From contig NZ_JAAIWM010000002.1 in assembly GCF_011008845.1 (NCBI RefSeq), forward strand, positions 186,001 to 250,000: a DNA stretch of 64,000 bases. The letters are read 5' to 3'. Of this stretch, positions 45,185 to 54,317 are shown piece after piece (the first letter of the stretch is position 1; each line of letters begins with the position of its first letter). The notes below the pieces were generated by a model, which had not been told where the DNA came from, ran no database searches, and saw nothing but the letters and a program-made list of their open reading frames with translations. The stretch comes from Bacillus mesophilus. Lineage in GTDB: Bacteria; Bacillota; Bacilli; Bacillales; SA4. A program made the position numbers and the translations under genes.

Positions 45185-45565
45185 TTATCTCCTCCTAGCT
45201 ATCAATTCGATTTCAATCTGTGCACCAAGAGGTAGGGATGCCACACCTATAGTTGTACGAGCAGGATATGGCTCGGAAAATTGCTTAGCATATACTTCAT
45301 TCATAGCGGTGAAATTATTCATATCTGTTAAGAATACATTCACTTTTTCAACATGATCAGAAGTTAAACCTGCTGCTTCCAGTACATTGAAAAGGTTTTT
45401 AAAACATTGATTTGCTTGTTCAACAATATCACCTTCTATAAGCCTACCAGTCTCTGTATCAATTGGAGTTTGTCCAGATAGAAATAGTAAATCCCCTGCT
45501 TGAACTGCATGTGAGTAAGGACCAACAGAAACAGCTCCATCGGCACTATAAGCCTTTCTTGACAT
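45185..45565 (-). CDS. RidA/YjgF family enamine/imine deaminase
   Basis: 126 aa, normal length. Family motifs VGPYSHAV, LFLSGQTPID, the active-site Arg in PARTTIGVASLPLGAQIEIE. Removes reactive enamines from PLP enzymes. AAAGGAGG before ATG. Confidence 0.92.
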   Translation of the reverse strand: MSRKAYSADGAVSVGPYSHAVQAGDLLFLSGQTPIDTETGRLIEGDIVEQANQCFKNLFNVLEAAGLTSDHVEKVNVFLTDMNNFTAMNEVYAKQFSEPYPARTTIGVASLPLGAQIEIELIARRR

Positions 45566-45613
45566 ATAAAATTCCTCCTTTAGTTAATAAAATAGAATTA
45601 CTCGAGTTTATCC

Positions 45614-46081
45614 TCATTTATGTAAGCTTGTTCTATCTTTATCAATTAACTCATAACCTTCTTTATCTAAGTCATAATTAAAATAACTCATTGTCTGGTT
45701 TTCTACCCATTTTTCCAAAGAGACGATCCAGGGTAAGAATCTTATATACTCACGAAGCTCAGTTATAGAAACAAATTTCACCTCAATTATGTCATCATCA
45801 GGATCATTTATCTGAAATTGGGGAGACTCGGAAACCTTAGCAGAATAATAAACTTGTAAATATTGACCATACTGTTTGGATCGAAATTCAATGATAAATG
45901 CAACATCCCCAATTACTATCTCTAATCCCGTTTCTTCAAGACACTCTCTAGATGCCGCTTCATAAAAAAATTCTCCTGCTTCAGTTGAACCTTTGGGTAA
46001 ACCCCAGCCACTTTTTTGTTTAACTAATAGCACCTTATTGTCTTTTATTACGACTACCCCAGCTGCGAGCTTATGTGTCAA
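45614..46081 (-). CDS. Nudix hydrolase
   Basis: 155 aa from TTG 46081, with GGGGGAT six bases before; an earlier TTG at 46096 lacks good spacing. Nudix box GSTEAGEFFYEAASRECLEETG after WGLPKG. AP4A/MutT-like; substrate unknown. Confidence 0.85.
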   Translation of the reverse strand: MTHKLAAGVVVIKDNKVLLVKQKSGWGLPKGSTEAGEFFYEAASRECLEETGLEIVIGDVAFIIEFRSKQYGQYLQVYYSAKVSESPQFQINDPDDDIIEVKFVSITELREYIRFLPWIVSLEKWVENQTMSYFNYDLDKEGYELIDKDRTSLHK

Positions 46082-46147
46082 TTGCTTATCCCCCAATTAT
46101 TTCATTCACTTATCCTTTATGACAAACACCCTTCTAAAAGGAGGAAC

Positions 46148-46510
46148 TTAGTTTACGATCTCCCATATAAAATCATCATTCAATTCATAGATTGTACCTA
46201 AAATACCAAGAGTTCTGATTATGATCATTTGACCATTATCACGCTCATAGATTATTTCATATGAAGTAAATATACCTGTATCTCGAATATGAGAAGAACT
46301 AAAACTTATTTTCTCGTTGTCTTTCATGCATTCGCCTTTATAATCACAATTGACAATGCTGTACTTTTGCATAATCCAGCTTTCAATCTGCTCGTCCGGT
46401 GGAACCGTAAATATCATAATCGTTATTAGTAAAATGAGTAAGATGAAACATAAAAGTACTGACTTAATTGCAATGCTCTTATTTTTCCCTTTTATATTGC
46501 CTTTGTTCAT
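46148..46510 (-). CDS. Membrane-anchored small protein
   Basis: 120 aa; basic start then helix VLLCFILLILLITIMIF and an outside domain with two cysteines (NCDYKGEC). AAGGAGAAGGGG before ATG. Unknown. Confidence 0.6.
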   Translation of the reverse strand: MNKGNIKGKNKSIAIKSVLLCFILLILLITIMIFTVPPDEQIESWIMQKYSIVNCDYKGECMKDNEKISFSSSHIRDTGIFTSYEIIYERDNGQMIIIRTLGILGTIYELNDDFIWEIVN

Positions 46511-46592
46511 ATAACACCCCTTCTCCTTACATCAATAATAAAAAACAATCCTTCATGGATTAATCGACTTATATTTGACGTTTTAACTTAGT

Positions 46593-47597
46593 TTATTCTT
46601 CTACCCCATCTTCTAGAAAAGTAATAGTACCAGTTGTTGCATTTAATTCTATTTCTATACCTATTGGAAAAACATGTGATGGGAATGTGTGACCAATATC
46701 TACGTTAGTGATAATTGGAATGTCTGTATCTCCGATGATCTCCAGTAACAGTTCATCAATAGAAAACGGTGAATCTAAGTCATTAAAATGTTCGTGTTTT
46801 CCTACAATTAATCCTTCTATTTCATCAAAAATACCAGCTACTTTTAACATGCTTAACGAACGCTCTTGAATAGCCATATCCTTAAATGAGTCTTCAATAA
46901 ACAATATGGATCCTTTTAAATCTGGAAAATAATCAGATGCCAAGAATCCTGACATGGTATTTAAGTTTCCACCTATTAGTCTACCTTTCACACAACCAGG
47001 TCTTAAAGACTTCCACCCCTCATTTTTAACCATCTGTTTCTCTCTAGATTGTGTATTCCAATCAATCATCTCTTCTGTCCAAACGTCTGGTATCTCTAAT
47101 GTATAAGGTGCCTTTTTCTTTCGTTGGACAACGTTCTCAAAGTATTCTTTTCCTGTTGGAAGCATCCTTGGGAATTCTCCAAAGGATGGTACAATGGCAG
47201 GTCCATAAAAGGTTGTTACGTTTGTTTTCGCATAAATACCTAAAAGTAAAGCTGTTACATCGCTATAACCCATAAAGATTTTAGGATTTTTCTTCAAATA
47301 CTCATAATCTATGTAAGGTAATAATGAGTTCGAGTTAGTACCACCAATCGTACTAATAACGGCCTTTACGTCTTTGTTATAGATGAATTCATTTATTTCT
47401 TCTGAGCGGTCTTTTATTGTAGAAGATCTATATGCCTGGATTTTATTTGAACATTTCCCTTCAATAATATGAAACCCCATTATTCTTAATTGATCTAACC
47501 CTCTATTATATCTTTCATTAAATCTAACTGGTGCAGCAGCTGAAGGAGTTATAATGCCAATATGATCTCCTTGCTTCAATGCTTTAGCTTTTATCAC
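46593..47597 (-). CDS. Peptidase S66 family (LD-carboxypeptidase / MccF-like)
   Basis: 334 aa. Catalytic triad regions: GYSDVTALL (Ser about 111), FIEDSFKD (Glu) and GHTFPSHVFPIG (His). The longer middle loop and length are closer to MccF, which gives immunity to microcin C by cutting its aminoacyl bond, than to LdcA. GTG start after AAAGGTGG. An acetyltransferase gene lies 140 bp upstream. Confidence 0.85.
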   Translation of the reverse strand: MIKAKALKQGDHIGIITPSAAAPVRFNERYNRGLDQLRIMGFHIIEGKCSNKIQAYRSSTIKDRSEEINEFIYNKDVKAVISTIGGTNSNSLLPYIDYEYLKKNPKIFMGYSDVTALLLGIYAKTNVTTFYGPAIVPSFGEFPRMLPTGKEYFENVVQRKKKAPYTLEIPDVWTEEMIDWNTQSREKQMVKNEGWKSLRPGCVKGRLIGGNLNTMSGFLASDYFPDLKGSILFIEDSFKDMAIQERSLSMLKVAGIFDEIEGLIVGKHEHFNDLDSPFSIDELLLEIIGDTDIPIITNVDIGHTFPSHVFPIGIEIELNATTGTITFLEDGVEE

Positions 47598-47635
47598 ATA
47601 TTAACCACCTTTCAATCTTTGAATCTTATTTCAAC

Positions 47636-47670
47636 AAAAAGATGCATGAATCCTTCTGAATTCATGCATC
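47636..47670 (-). terminator. Terminator of the 47739 acetyltransferase gene
   Basis: Perfect 11-bp stem GATGCATGAAT / ATTCATGCATC, then TTTTTG on the minus strand. Belongs in shape to the recurrent hairpins. Confidence 0.8.
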
Positions 47671-47738
47671 TTACGTTACTACAATCCTCTTATCAAACTA
47701 TACTTTTTCGTTACTAAAATAAGAACATTGTAGACATA

Positions 47739-48215
47739 TCAATTATGCACTAACAATAACTCCCATTTCTCTTCAAGTAATTCTTTATTCGAAAGAAACT
47801 GAGTTTTAGTTTCCTTCAATACAAACCCTACTCTCTCATAAATCCGCCTTGCAGATTTTAATTCACTATTAGTCCATAAAATAATCCTTTTAAATCCTTT
47901 TTCTTTGCAAAAGGTAATGGCCTCTGTGACTAACATTTGTCCATATCCAGTTCCTCGCATATTGGGTTCAACCAGAAATAACCCTAGTTGAGCAGTATCA
48001 TCATTGAACTTTTTAATACTTATAGAGCCACATTTTCTATCGTTAATTTCTAAAATAAAAATGGTTTCTTCAGTATTTTTCCTCTGAATAAATCCACTAA
48101 CACTTTCTTCAATAAAATCTCGAAAAGATAAATCGTAACCAAATTCTATATTGTATAAATCATAGTGAGCATTAATTATGTAATCTTTATCATCTAATCT
48201 ATATGTCCGTATCAT
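47739..48215 (-). CDS. GNAT acetyltransferase
   Basis: 158 aa. Acetyl-CoA loop EPNMRGTGYGQMLV and ARRIYERVGFVLKETK are intact. Found as MarR-linked acetyltransferase-like in other bacilli, here alone. Substrate unknown. Confidence 0.85.
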   Translation of the reverse strand: MIRTYRLDDKDYIINAHYDLYNIEFGYDLSFRDFIEESVSGFIQRKNTEETIFILEINDRKCGSISIKKFNDDTAQLGLFLVEPNMRGTGYGQMLVTEAITFCKEKGFKRIILWTNSELKSARRIYERVGFVLKETKTQFLSNKELLEEKWELLLVHN

Positions 48216-48702
48216 TTAATTACCTTTACGCTCCTTTTACTTTAGATAAAATGGGTACTTCCTGCATGATTAGTACCCATAAATATTTTAACATTGCACC
48301 CGCTATATCAAGTACACTTCTTTACAATTATTTATAAAGCTGATTTAGTTGATAAAGGGCACAAGTTTAATTGCCCGATACTCTTCCCTTTTACGTTTGG
48401 CTGAAATTTCCGTGGAAACTTCAGAAACAAGTTTAAGGACCAAGCCAGTTATATTAATTCCTTATAATGCTTAGGGTTTAAGGACTTGATACTCATCTGA
48501 TTCATATTTTACTAGAATAATCTCACCGTCTTCCTTTACAGTTTCAATCACTCTACTAATCTCTATTTTCTCCTACTTTACAATAAATGTGCTTGTTCAC
48601 CAACACCTCTATTGCTCCACCTTTTATGATATTGCTAGATTTAACTACTAGAATTCGATAATATAATATTGAGATAATTTTAAAAATGAGGGAGAGTTAT
48701 CC
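48216..48702. other. Gap of 490 bp with a hairpin and possible gene remnant
   Basis: A perfect 9-bp hairpin ATGGGTACT / AGTACCCAT lies at 48251-48280 with TTTTATC on the minus strand. Upstream, minus-strand 48640-48476 reads in two frames: GGAIEVLVNKHIYCKVGEN then, shifted, IETVKEDGEIILVKYESDEYQVLKP up to TAA near 48478. This could be a decayed small gene that once used the hairpin as terminator, but the evidence is thin. Confidence 0.35.
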
Positions 48703-50400
48703 ATGACACAAGATTTAGGCCAAAATTATTATAAAGAATTAATTGATTTAAAAGATGTAAAAGGAATAGAAACTCAAATTCAAAGTTTACTTGATGTTGC
48801 GATAGAATCCGTTTCTGACCTTGAAAAATGGTTAAAAGACGAACATAATTTAATGATTCAAATTAAAGAGGCGACAACAGGTCACCTAGTCGACTTCTAC
48901 CGAAACACAGAGGATCCTGAAATCAAGTCAACTTATCTTCATGATCAGCAAGTCATCCAACCACTCTTAATGAAATATGAAGCGAAACTTAACGAGAAAG
49001 TCTGTGAATCTCCTTACTTAAATCAATTAGATGAAAAACGCTATGGCTTAATGCGACGTGTTCGCGAATCCAAGGTTAAATTGTTCAGAGAAGAAAACAT
49101 TCCATTAATGGTAAGAGAACAAGAGCTTTGTACTAAATACAGTGAAATTATGGGAGGGTTAACAGTTGAATGGGATGGGGAGGAAAAGCCTTTTCCGTAT
49201 ATTCAATCCCAACTAGACCATCTAGATAGAGCTATCCGCGAAAAAGCTTATCACGCGATGATGTCAGCCCATCGTCAAATTAAGTCCGATATGGATGCAA
49301 TCATGGACGAACTCGTTCAACTTCGTCATCAAATCGCTTTGAATGCAGGCTTTGAAAACTATCGAGATTATATGTTCGTGGAAAAAAATCGTGAGTATAG
49401 TGTTCAAGATTGTTATGATTTTCATGAAAATGTGGAGAAACATATTATCCCTGCCTGGAATCGACTTGCAGAAGTATTTAAGTCCAAGCTTGGTGTCGAT
49501 ACGTATCGCCCTTGGGATAACACTGCTAAATTGATGAAAAACCCACCGTATTCTGAGGTGTCTACTCTTATGGATGGCGTTTCTGAGATGTTAGGGAAGA
49601 CTGATCCATATTTTGCAGACCGCTTCGATTATATGAGAGAGAATGGGTTACTAGATCTTGGAGATAGAAAAGGGAAAAGTCCAGGTGGTTTCTGTACCTC
49701 TTTACCTGTTTCAGGAGATACGTTTGTTTTTGCAAACTTTAGTCCATCCTTTTTCTCACTGATTGCATTAATACATGAAATGGGCCATGCGGTGAATGGA
49801 TACCTTCAGTTTTCCGAGAACGGTCCTACTGAAGATTACCAACAACGAATGGAAGTTGCTGAACTGTATTCTCATGGAATGGAATTACTCTTATTAGATA
49901 AGCTGGATCGTTTTTATCCAGAAGAAGAGGATTTTAAGAGCGCACAGCGTGAAGAGCTAAGACGAGCATTTACCATGTTATACGGTCCACTGTCAGGTGA
50001 TCTCTTCCAGCACTGGATGTATACGAATCCTACACACACTGCCAAGGAGCGTGATGAAAAATACTTTGAAATCGCAAAACGTTATGGCTTAAGTCCTGTC
50101 GATACTTCTGGGCTTGAGGCCGAAGTTGGGATGAGCTGGGCAGGTACCCTTCATTATTTCCAGGTGCCTTTCTATAATATTGAATATTCCATCTCAATGC
50201 TTGGTTCTCTTCAATTACTTGAGAATTATCAGAAAAACCCTGAGCAAGCTGTCGAATCCTTTAAAAGAGGTGCAAGTGCTGACTACAATCAATCTATCGC
50301 AGCTATTTACGAAGAAACTGGGGTCGATTTTGATTTTTCAGAACAGGCTGTAAAGCGAATGGGTGAATTCCTAGAAAAAGTTATTCAAGACATTAATTAA
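48703..50400 (+). CDS. M3-family oligoendopeptidase (PepF)
   Basis: 565 aa zinc peptidase. Active site HEMGH (358-362) with the further E in EVAELYSHGMELL. Cuts peptides of about 7-17 residues in the cytoplasm. ATG follows GAGGGAGA. The only long plus-strand gene in the accessory zone, and with its own terminator. Confidence 0.93.
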   Translation: MTQDLGQNYYKELIDLKDVKGIETQIQSLLDVAIESVSDLEKWLKDEHNLMIQIKEATTGHLVDFYRNTEDPEIKSTYLHDQQVIQPLLMKYEAKLNEKVCESPYLNQLDEKRYGLMRRVRESKVKLFREENIPLMVREQELCTKYSEIMGGLTVEWDGEEKPFPYIQSQLDHLDRAIREKAYHAMMSAHRQIKSDMDAIMDELVQLRHQIALNAGFENYRDYMFVEKNREYSVQDCYDFHENVEKHIIPAWNRLAEVFKSKLGVDTYRPWDNTAKLMKNPPYSEVSTLMDGVSEMLGKTDPYFADRFDYMRENGLLDLGDRKGKSPGGFCTSLPVSGDTFVFANFSPSFFSLIALIHEMGHAVNGYLQFSENGPTEDYQQRMEVAELYSHGMELLLLDKLDRFYPEEEDFKSAQREELRRAFTMLYGPLSGDLFQHWMYTNPTHTAKERDEKYFEIAKRYGLSPVDTSGLEAEVGMSWAGTLHYFQVPFYNIEYSISMLGSLQLLENYQKNPEQAVESFKRGASADYNQSIAAIYEETGVDFDFSEQAVKRMGEFLEKVIQDIN

Positions 50401-50441
50401 GAAGATAGCAGAACGGGGACGCTTCATAGGTGCATTCCCTC

Positions 50442-50478
50442 AAGGCACAACTAGTGAATGAACTAGTTGTGCCTTTTT
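50442..50478 (+). terminator. Terminator of pepF
   Basis: AGGCACAACTAGT, 6 bases, ACTAGTTGTGCCT and TTTTATTTT. Confidence 0.9.
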
Positions 50479-50542
50479 ATTTTACTGGTTAGTAAAAAGA
50501 TCATAACCAGACTCATATCTATAAATATCCTCACCCGTTAAT

Positions 50543-51085
50543 TCACTCATAATCTTTCCAAAGTCTGTTACAGTCAACCAGTTTTTTGTCTCTAAAAGAT
50601 AGTTTATAGATATCAGGCATTGCGAGCTTTTCCCAAAATTCAAAATCATATTGTTGATCAAAGTAATTCATGGTGAGAACCATAATATTTCCGTGTGTCC
50701 CTATTGCGACATTTTTGTTTTTGTATTGTTCCAAGACTATTTCCATTCCCCTTATCCCTCGATGTTGTGCAACCTTGTTTGATTCACCACCTTCCCAAGA
50801 GAAAAGAGGGTTGTCCCAAACTGTTCTAATCGCTTCTTCAAAATTAATTGCAAACCCTTCCGTTAGTTTCCTTTCTCTAAAATCATTCATAATATGAATC
50901 TCTTCTCCTAGAGTATTTGCTAAACCTTCAACTGTCTGAATAGCTCTTAAATATGGACTTGAAATAACGTGTTCAATGTTCTCCTTTAGTAATAGCTCTT
51001 TAACCTTGATAGCATCTTTTGATCCCTTTACTGATAATGGTCTCTTCAGTTCCTCTGATGTATATGTAGAATGAGCATGTCGCAA
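50543..51085 (-). CDS. Histidine phosphatase family protein, 5' end damaged
   Basis: Phosphoglycerate-mutase-like: RHAHS with catalytic His, second His in THGNIMVL. The usual first strand (xxxYLIRHxxS) is missing. AAGGAGG and an ATG at 51099 are in place, but that ATG is 17 bases before the CGA of RHAHS, so out of frame. A loss of about 7 bases from an original start fits. The remaining frame can begin only at TTG 51085, without a usable ribosome site. Probably a recent pseudogene. Confidence 0.7.
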   Translation of the reverse strand: MRHAHSTYTSEELKRPLSVKGSKDAIKVKELLLKENIEHVISSPYLRAIQTVEGLANTLGEEIHIMNDFRERKLTEGFAINFEEAIRTVWDNPLFSWEGGESNKVAQHRGIRGMEIVLEQYKNKNVAIGTHGNIMVLTMNYFDQQYDFEFWEKLAMPDIYKLSFRDKKLVDCNRLWKDYE

Positions 51086-51230
51086 ATGTTTGTAGTCATA
51101 GCAACCTCCTTAGAATATTGGGGTTTCCAATAAACTAATAAAATAGCCTTACTATTAAATTTGTAAGACTAGTAGACTGGGTAGATTTTCGAATGTAGAC
51201 TAATATTTACCTTCCTCTTAGCTAAAGATC

Positions 51231-51593
51231 TTATTCTATTATTTCAACCCTATTCGCTATGGCACTTCCTGGATAACTAGTTCCAACCTCACCGTACTCT
51301 ACCCAAATTTCTATTTCATTTCCTTTTTTAAGATTTTTGACATCAGTATAAGTTATATATAATAAATTTAGTTTCCCTTCTTCTATCAGCTTAACATTAG
51401 GAATGTTTTTAATTTGATTATATTCTTCAAACGAAATATGTTCTGCCACCAATAGCTTATTGTCTTCCACCTCTAGAATATAGCCTGTTAGATTAGGAGG
51501 TATTTGCTTTGATTGGTTAGATGAGCAACCAACTAAGAAGGCACTTAAGAGTAGTAGGATTAAGCTTCTTTTAATACACAAAGTGAAATCCAT
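51231..51593 (-). CDS. DUF3221 lipoprotein (YobA-like)
   Basis: 120 aa, signal LILLLLSAFLVGC. The domain LTGYILEVEDNKLLVAEHIS ... IWVEYGEVGTSYPGSAIANRVEI has the OB-like DUF3221 layout of Bacillus YobA. GGAGGTAT before ATG. Confidence 0.75.
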   Translation of the reverse strand: MDFTLCIKRSLILLLLSAFLVGCSSNQSKQIPPNLTGYILEVEDNKLLVAEHISFEEYNQIKNIPNVKLIEEGKLNLLYITYTDVKNLKKGNEIEIWVEYGEVGTSYPGSAIANRVEIIE

Positions 51594-51682
51594 CTAATAC
51601 CTCCTAATATTAATTTTAAGCGATGACTATTAACACAATTAAAAGTTTTAGAACCAAAGCCTTTAGCTAAATAGAGAGTTCG

Positions 51683-51909
51683 TTATTTCGTGGATTCAGA
51701 TTCCCAATTAATTTCCGTTTTAATATCCCAATATCTAGTCACAACATTTCCTATTGGAAATACAACACCTAACACTATGTTCTTTTTATTATTTTCAAAC
51801 GTTAAAGTACCATGAGGGAGAGAAGTGAAATCTCGAGTTGAAGAAGATACACCTAAATTTTTTTCTCTAATTCATCCACTCTTCTTTCTAGCGCCTTTGT
51901 TAATCTCAT
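51683..51909 (-). pseudogene. Small gene broken by a one-base slip
   Basis: ATG 51909 overlaps the stop of the preceding gene (ATGA). It reads MRLTKALERRVDELEKK to a stop in an A7 run. One base over, the frame goes on as LGVSSSTRDFTSLPHGTL...INWESESTK to TAA 51683. The total is 227 bases, one short of 76 codons. A base lost in the A-run is the simplest reading; a sequencing error or slippage is possible. Original product about 75 aa with N-terminal coil. Confidence 0.65.
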
Positions 51910-52103
51910 GATAGGAAGTAAACAATGACTCCTCCAATTCCTGCAAGAGTGACCATTACTCCTCCAAAACGAGTTGACCATTTATAAAGAGTAGACGGTT
52001 CAGTCCCATCACTTTTCCAACTTTCAGTAATTAACCATATCAGTGAAGGGTTAACAATCATAGTTAGACCTATAGTTATTAAGGTTATACCCAGTATTAT
52101 CAC
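51906..52103 (-). CDS. DUF6199-like small membrane protein
   Basis: 65 aa from GTG 52103, which has AAAGGGG about ten bases before it; the frame is open further to 52166 but the extra residues are hydrophilic. Two helices (IILGITLITIGLTMIV, GGVMVTLAGIGGVIVYFL) enclose WLITESWKSDGTEPSTLYKW, typical of DUF6199 proteins. Confidence 0.65.
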   Translation of the reverse strand: MIILGITLITIGLTMIVNPSLIWLITESWKSDGTEPSTLYKWSTRFGGVMVTLAGIGGVIVYFLS

Positions 52104-52217
52104 CAGATCCACTTCCCCTTTGAACGTTCTATGGATGACATTAACCATTTCATAAATGGTGCGCACTTCAATGTATTAAACACTCGTTAATTCATTTTAT
52201 TATATAGATACACAGAT

Positions 52218-52733
52218 TTAGATAACTACCTCTTTAGCGTTATCCCATTGATATATTAGAAGTTCTAATTCAGTACCTGCAATTTTAATCCTCTCTGATC
52301 TAAGCAACTTTGCACCGTAATACTCATAGAAGGAGCGAGTTTTGTTATCTTCTATTACTTCAACAAAAACCTTTTCATAGTCCAATTCTTGAAATTGGAG
52401 AAACAGCTGTTTCATTAGCCTTTTCCCAATCCCTTGACCTTGAAATTCTTCCAATAGATATATAGATGTTAAGTCACCAGAGTTGTAAACGTCATTATTC
52501 TCTCTTCTTCCACAATCGGCAAACCCAACAATTTCTCCATTAGTATTTTCAGCTACGAAAACAAAGTTATTCCCCTTAGAAATGTTCCGTTGCCATAAGT
52601 CTGTTCTTTGTTCATATGATAGACTGCTTAAGAATTCATCGGGAATAATATTTTTATACGTAGTTCTCCAACTATCAACGTGTACTCTTGCTATTCCTTT
52701 AGCATCCTCGATTTCGGCTCTTCGAATATGCAT
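52218..52733 (-). CDS. GNAT acetyltransferase
   Basis: 171 aa. IRRAEIEDAKGIARVHVDSWRTTYKNIIP opening (given in part), acetyl-CoA loop EEFQGQGIGKRLM, NKTRSFYEYYGAKLL. This opening is shared with the 56298 product. AAAGGGTGTG before ATG. Confidence 0.88.
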   Translation of the reverse strand: MHIRRAEIEDAKGIARVHVDSWRTTYKNIIPDEFLSSLSYEQRTDLWQRNISKGNNFVFVAENTNGEIVGFADCGRRENNDVYNSGDLTSIYLLEEFQGQGIGKRLMKQLFLQFQELDYEKVFVEVIEDNKTRSFYEYYGAKLLRSERIKIAGTELELLIYQWDNAKEVVI

Positions 52734-52857
52734 CGAATCACACCCTTTATAAAAGATTGAATAGACTCCATTTTATTACAAATTTATTCCTTCATATTAA
52801 GAAAATGAACTTCATAGCCTACTAGTCCCTTAGTATCTAATACTTCTAAGTATTCAA

Positions 52858-52894
52858 TAAAATAGGCACTAATCCTTCCTAGATTAGTACCTAT
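52858..52894 (-). terminator. Terminator of the 52924 gene (recurrent-family hairpin)
   Basis: ATAGGTACTAATCT...GGATTAGTGCCTAT with TTTTATTG after it on the minus strand. Confidence 0.65.
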
Positions 52895-52923
52895 AAGCGA
52901 AATATCACTACTATACAATCATG

Positions 52924-53151
52924 TTATTTATTCTCTTTTTCCATCAGATAATTATCGATCGCCTTTTGAACTTTATCTCGTTTTGGAGCGATTTCTTCTA
53001 ATCTTTTATGCAAATCTTGAAGTAAGTATAGACCCCGGAAGATGCAACCTCCTATAAGAGCGAAGGCTATTAAACCACCTACGAGTGGCCCCATCATTAG
53101 TAGTATAAACCCCAGAATACCAGTTAAGAACATTGATAATAACAAATACAC
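52924..53151 (-). CDS. Small membrane protein, 75 aa
   Basis: GTG 53151 has AAGGAG eight bases before. Two helices (LLLSMFLTGILGFILLMMG, GGLIAFALIGGCIFRGLYLL) then a charged coil. Unknown. Confidence 0.6.
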   Translation of the reverse strand: MYLLLSMFLTGILGFILLMMGPLVGGLIAFALIGGCIFRGLYLLQDLHKRLEEIAPKRDKVQKAIDNYLMEKENK

Positions 53152-53268
53152 CTTTACCACTCCTTTTACTCTTCTTACCCAAAAACATCTTAATAAACCT
53201 GCCCTTTGATTTAAGGAGCGTGCGAAGTTTCAAACTTTTATAATTTGAGGTGTACTAACCTCGTTATT

Positions 53269-53463
53269 TTAAAAAGAACATTGTGATAGAATGATAAATC
53301 CTAAGATAATTAGTACGATCGTAAAGATTTTCGTGAGACAGCTACCTTTTACTAATGCTAAAGGTTCTCCAACCATAGAACGATTAACAGCATCAGAAAA
53401 TGCACCCATAGGATTGTTCTCCAACTCTTTTCTGCGCATTTTTTCTTCATTGTCCCTACTCAC
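53269..53463 (-). CDS. DUF6366-like small protein
   Basis: 64 aa; NPMGAFSDAVNRSMVGEP followed by one C-terminal helix. The GxFxDAVNRS element suggests the DUF6366 group of Bacillus proteins. GTG start, GGGAATGA before. Confidence 0.55.
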   Translation of the reverse strand: MSRDNEEKMRRKELENNPMGAFSDAVNRSMVGEPLALVKGSCLTKIFTIVLIILGFIILSQCSF

Positions 53464-53545
53464 TAACTCATTCCCTTCGATATAATATCAAACTACATTT
53501 TATTTTAGTGAAAGAAAATGATTATGCTTAATCTTTGTAACAGAA

Positions 53546-53968
53546 CTAAGATTTAAGTTTGAAGTAGATTAGCTCAGGATCTCCTTCATCTAAGTTGTTA
53601 ACTATTCCACTTTCTATAAATCAGTTCCTATCAAATACTACTTGCATACTAAAATTAGAAAGATTAGTAGAGGAGAAGACCTTATTTGTTGGAGCAATGC
53701 TCATAAGATAATCTAATAATAAAGATGCATATCCTTTTCTCCTTTTGGAAGGTGACACAATAATTAGCGAGATAAACGTACAGTTAAAAAAACAAGTGTC
53801 GTAAATTAAAAAACCTACGATTACATCGTTCTCTTTCACTACTAAACATTGTCCTAGCTCAATAGATTTACTAATTAAGCCTCGTCTACTTGTGTTACCA
53901 TTAACCTCGTTGTCTATGTTTACTATTGAGTCTAATTCATCAAAGTTTGCTTGATTAACTGTATTCAC
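53546..53968 (-). pseudogene. GNAT acetyltransferase with in-frame TGA
   Basis: From GTG 53968 (AGGAG ten bases before) a GNAT domain runs to VVFDRN, then TGA (53623-53621), and continues in the same frame as FIESGIVNNLDEGDPELIYF to TAG 53546. The tail matches the normal end of this subfamily, in which FDRNGF is expected, so GGA has become TGA. The acetyl-CoA loop SKRRKGYAS is before the stop. Expected to be inactive unless read through. Confidence 0.75.
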
Positions 53969-54074
53969 TTTAACTATACTCCTGTCTTTTAGGCTAGTAA
54001 CCAATCTATATCTCAACAAAAGAGCTGTAAATGCTCATCAACTTTTTGTAGCTTCTTTTTCGAAAATCATAAAA

Positions 54075-54257
54075 CTAAGATGCTGTTTTTCTATATTTAC
54101 CAAAATTGACGAAACAAAAGAAATTAGCGGAGTTAAAACTATAATGCCTCATTGAATTTGAAATTCCTTTTACCTCAAGCACACTATAGTAGATTAAATG
54201 TCTTACTCTATATTCTAAAAAGGAATCATTTACAAGTTGATTTACTATAGGATTCAT
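54075..54257 (-). CDS. Small protein, unknown, 60 aa
   Basis: ATG 54257 follows GGTGGGGG. The product NPIVNQLVNDSFLEYRVRHL...ends FGKYRKTAS. It has no membrane segment and no known family, and may be the start of a longer lost protein. Confidence 0.4.
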   Translation of the reverse strand: MNPIVNQLVNDSFLEYRVRHLIYYSVLEVKGISNSMRHYSFNSANFFCFVNFGKYRKTAS

Positions 54258-54281
54258 TGTTCCCCCACCAGTATTCCAATA

Positions 54282-54315
54282 AGAAAGTGCGTAAATCCAG
54301 TTGGACCATCGCACT
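54282..54315 (-). terminator. Terminator of the 54318 gene (recurrent-family hairpin)
   Basis: AGTGCGATGGTCC...GGATTTACGCACT with TTTCTTATTG after it on the minus strand; the middle of the stem is mismatched. Confidence 0.55.
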
Positions 54316-54317
54316 CT

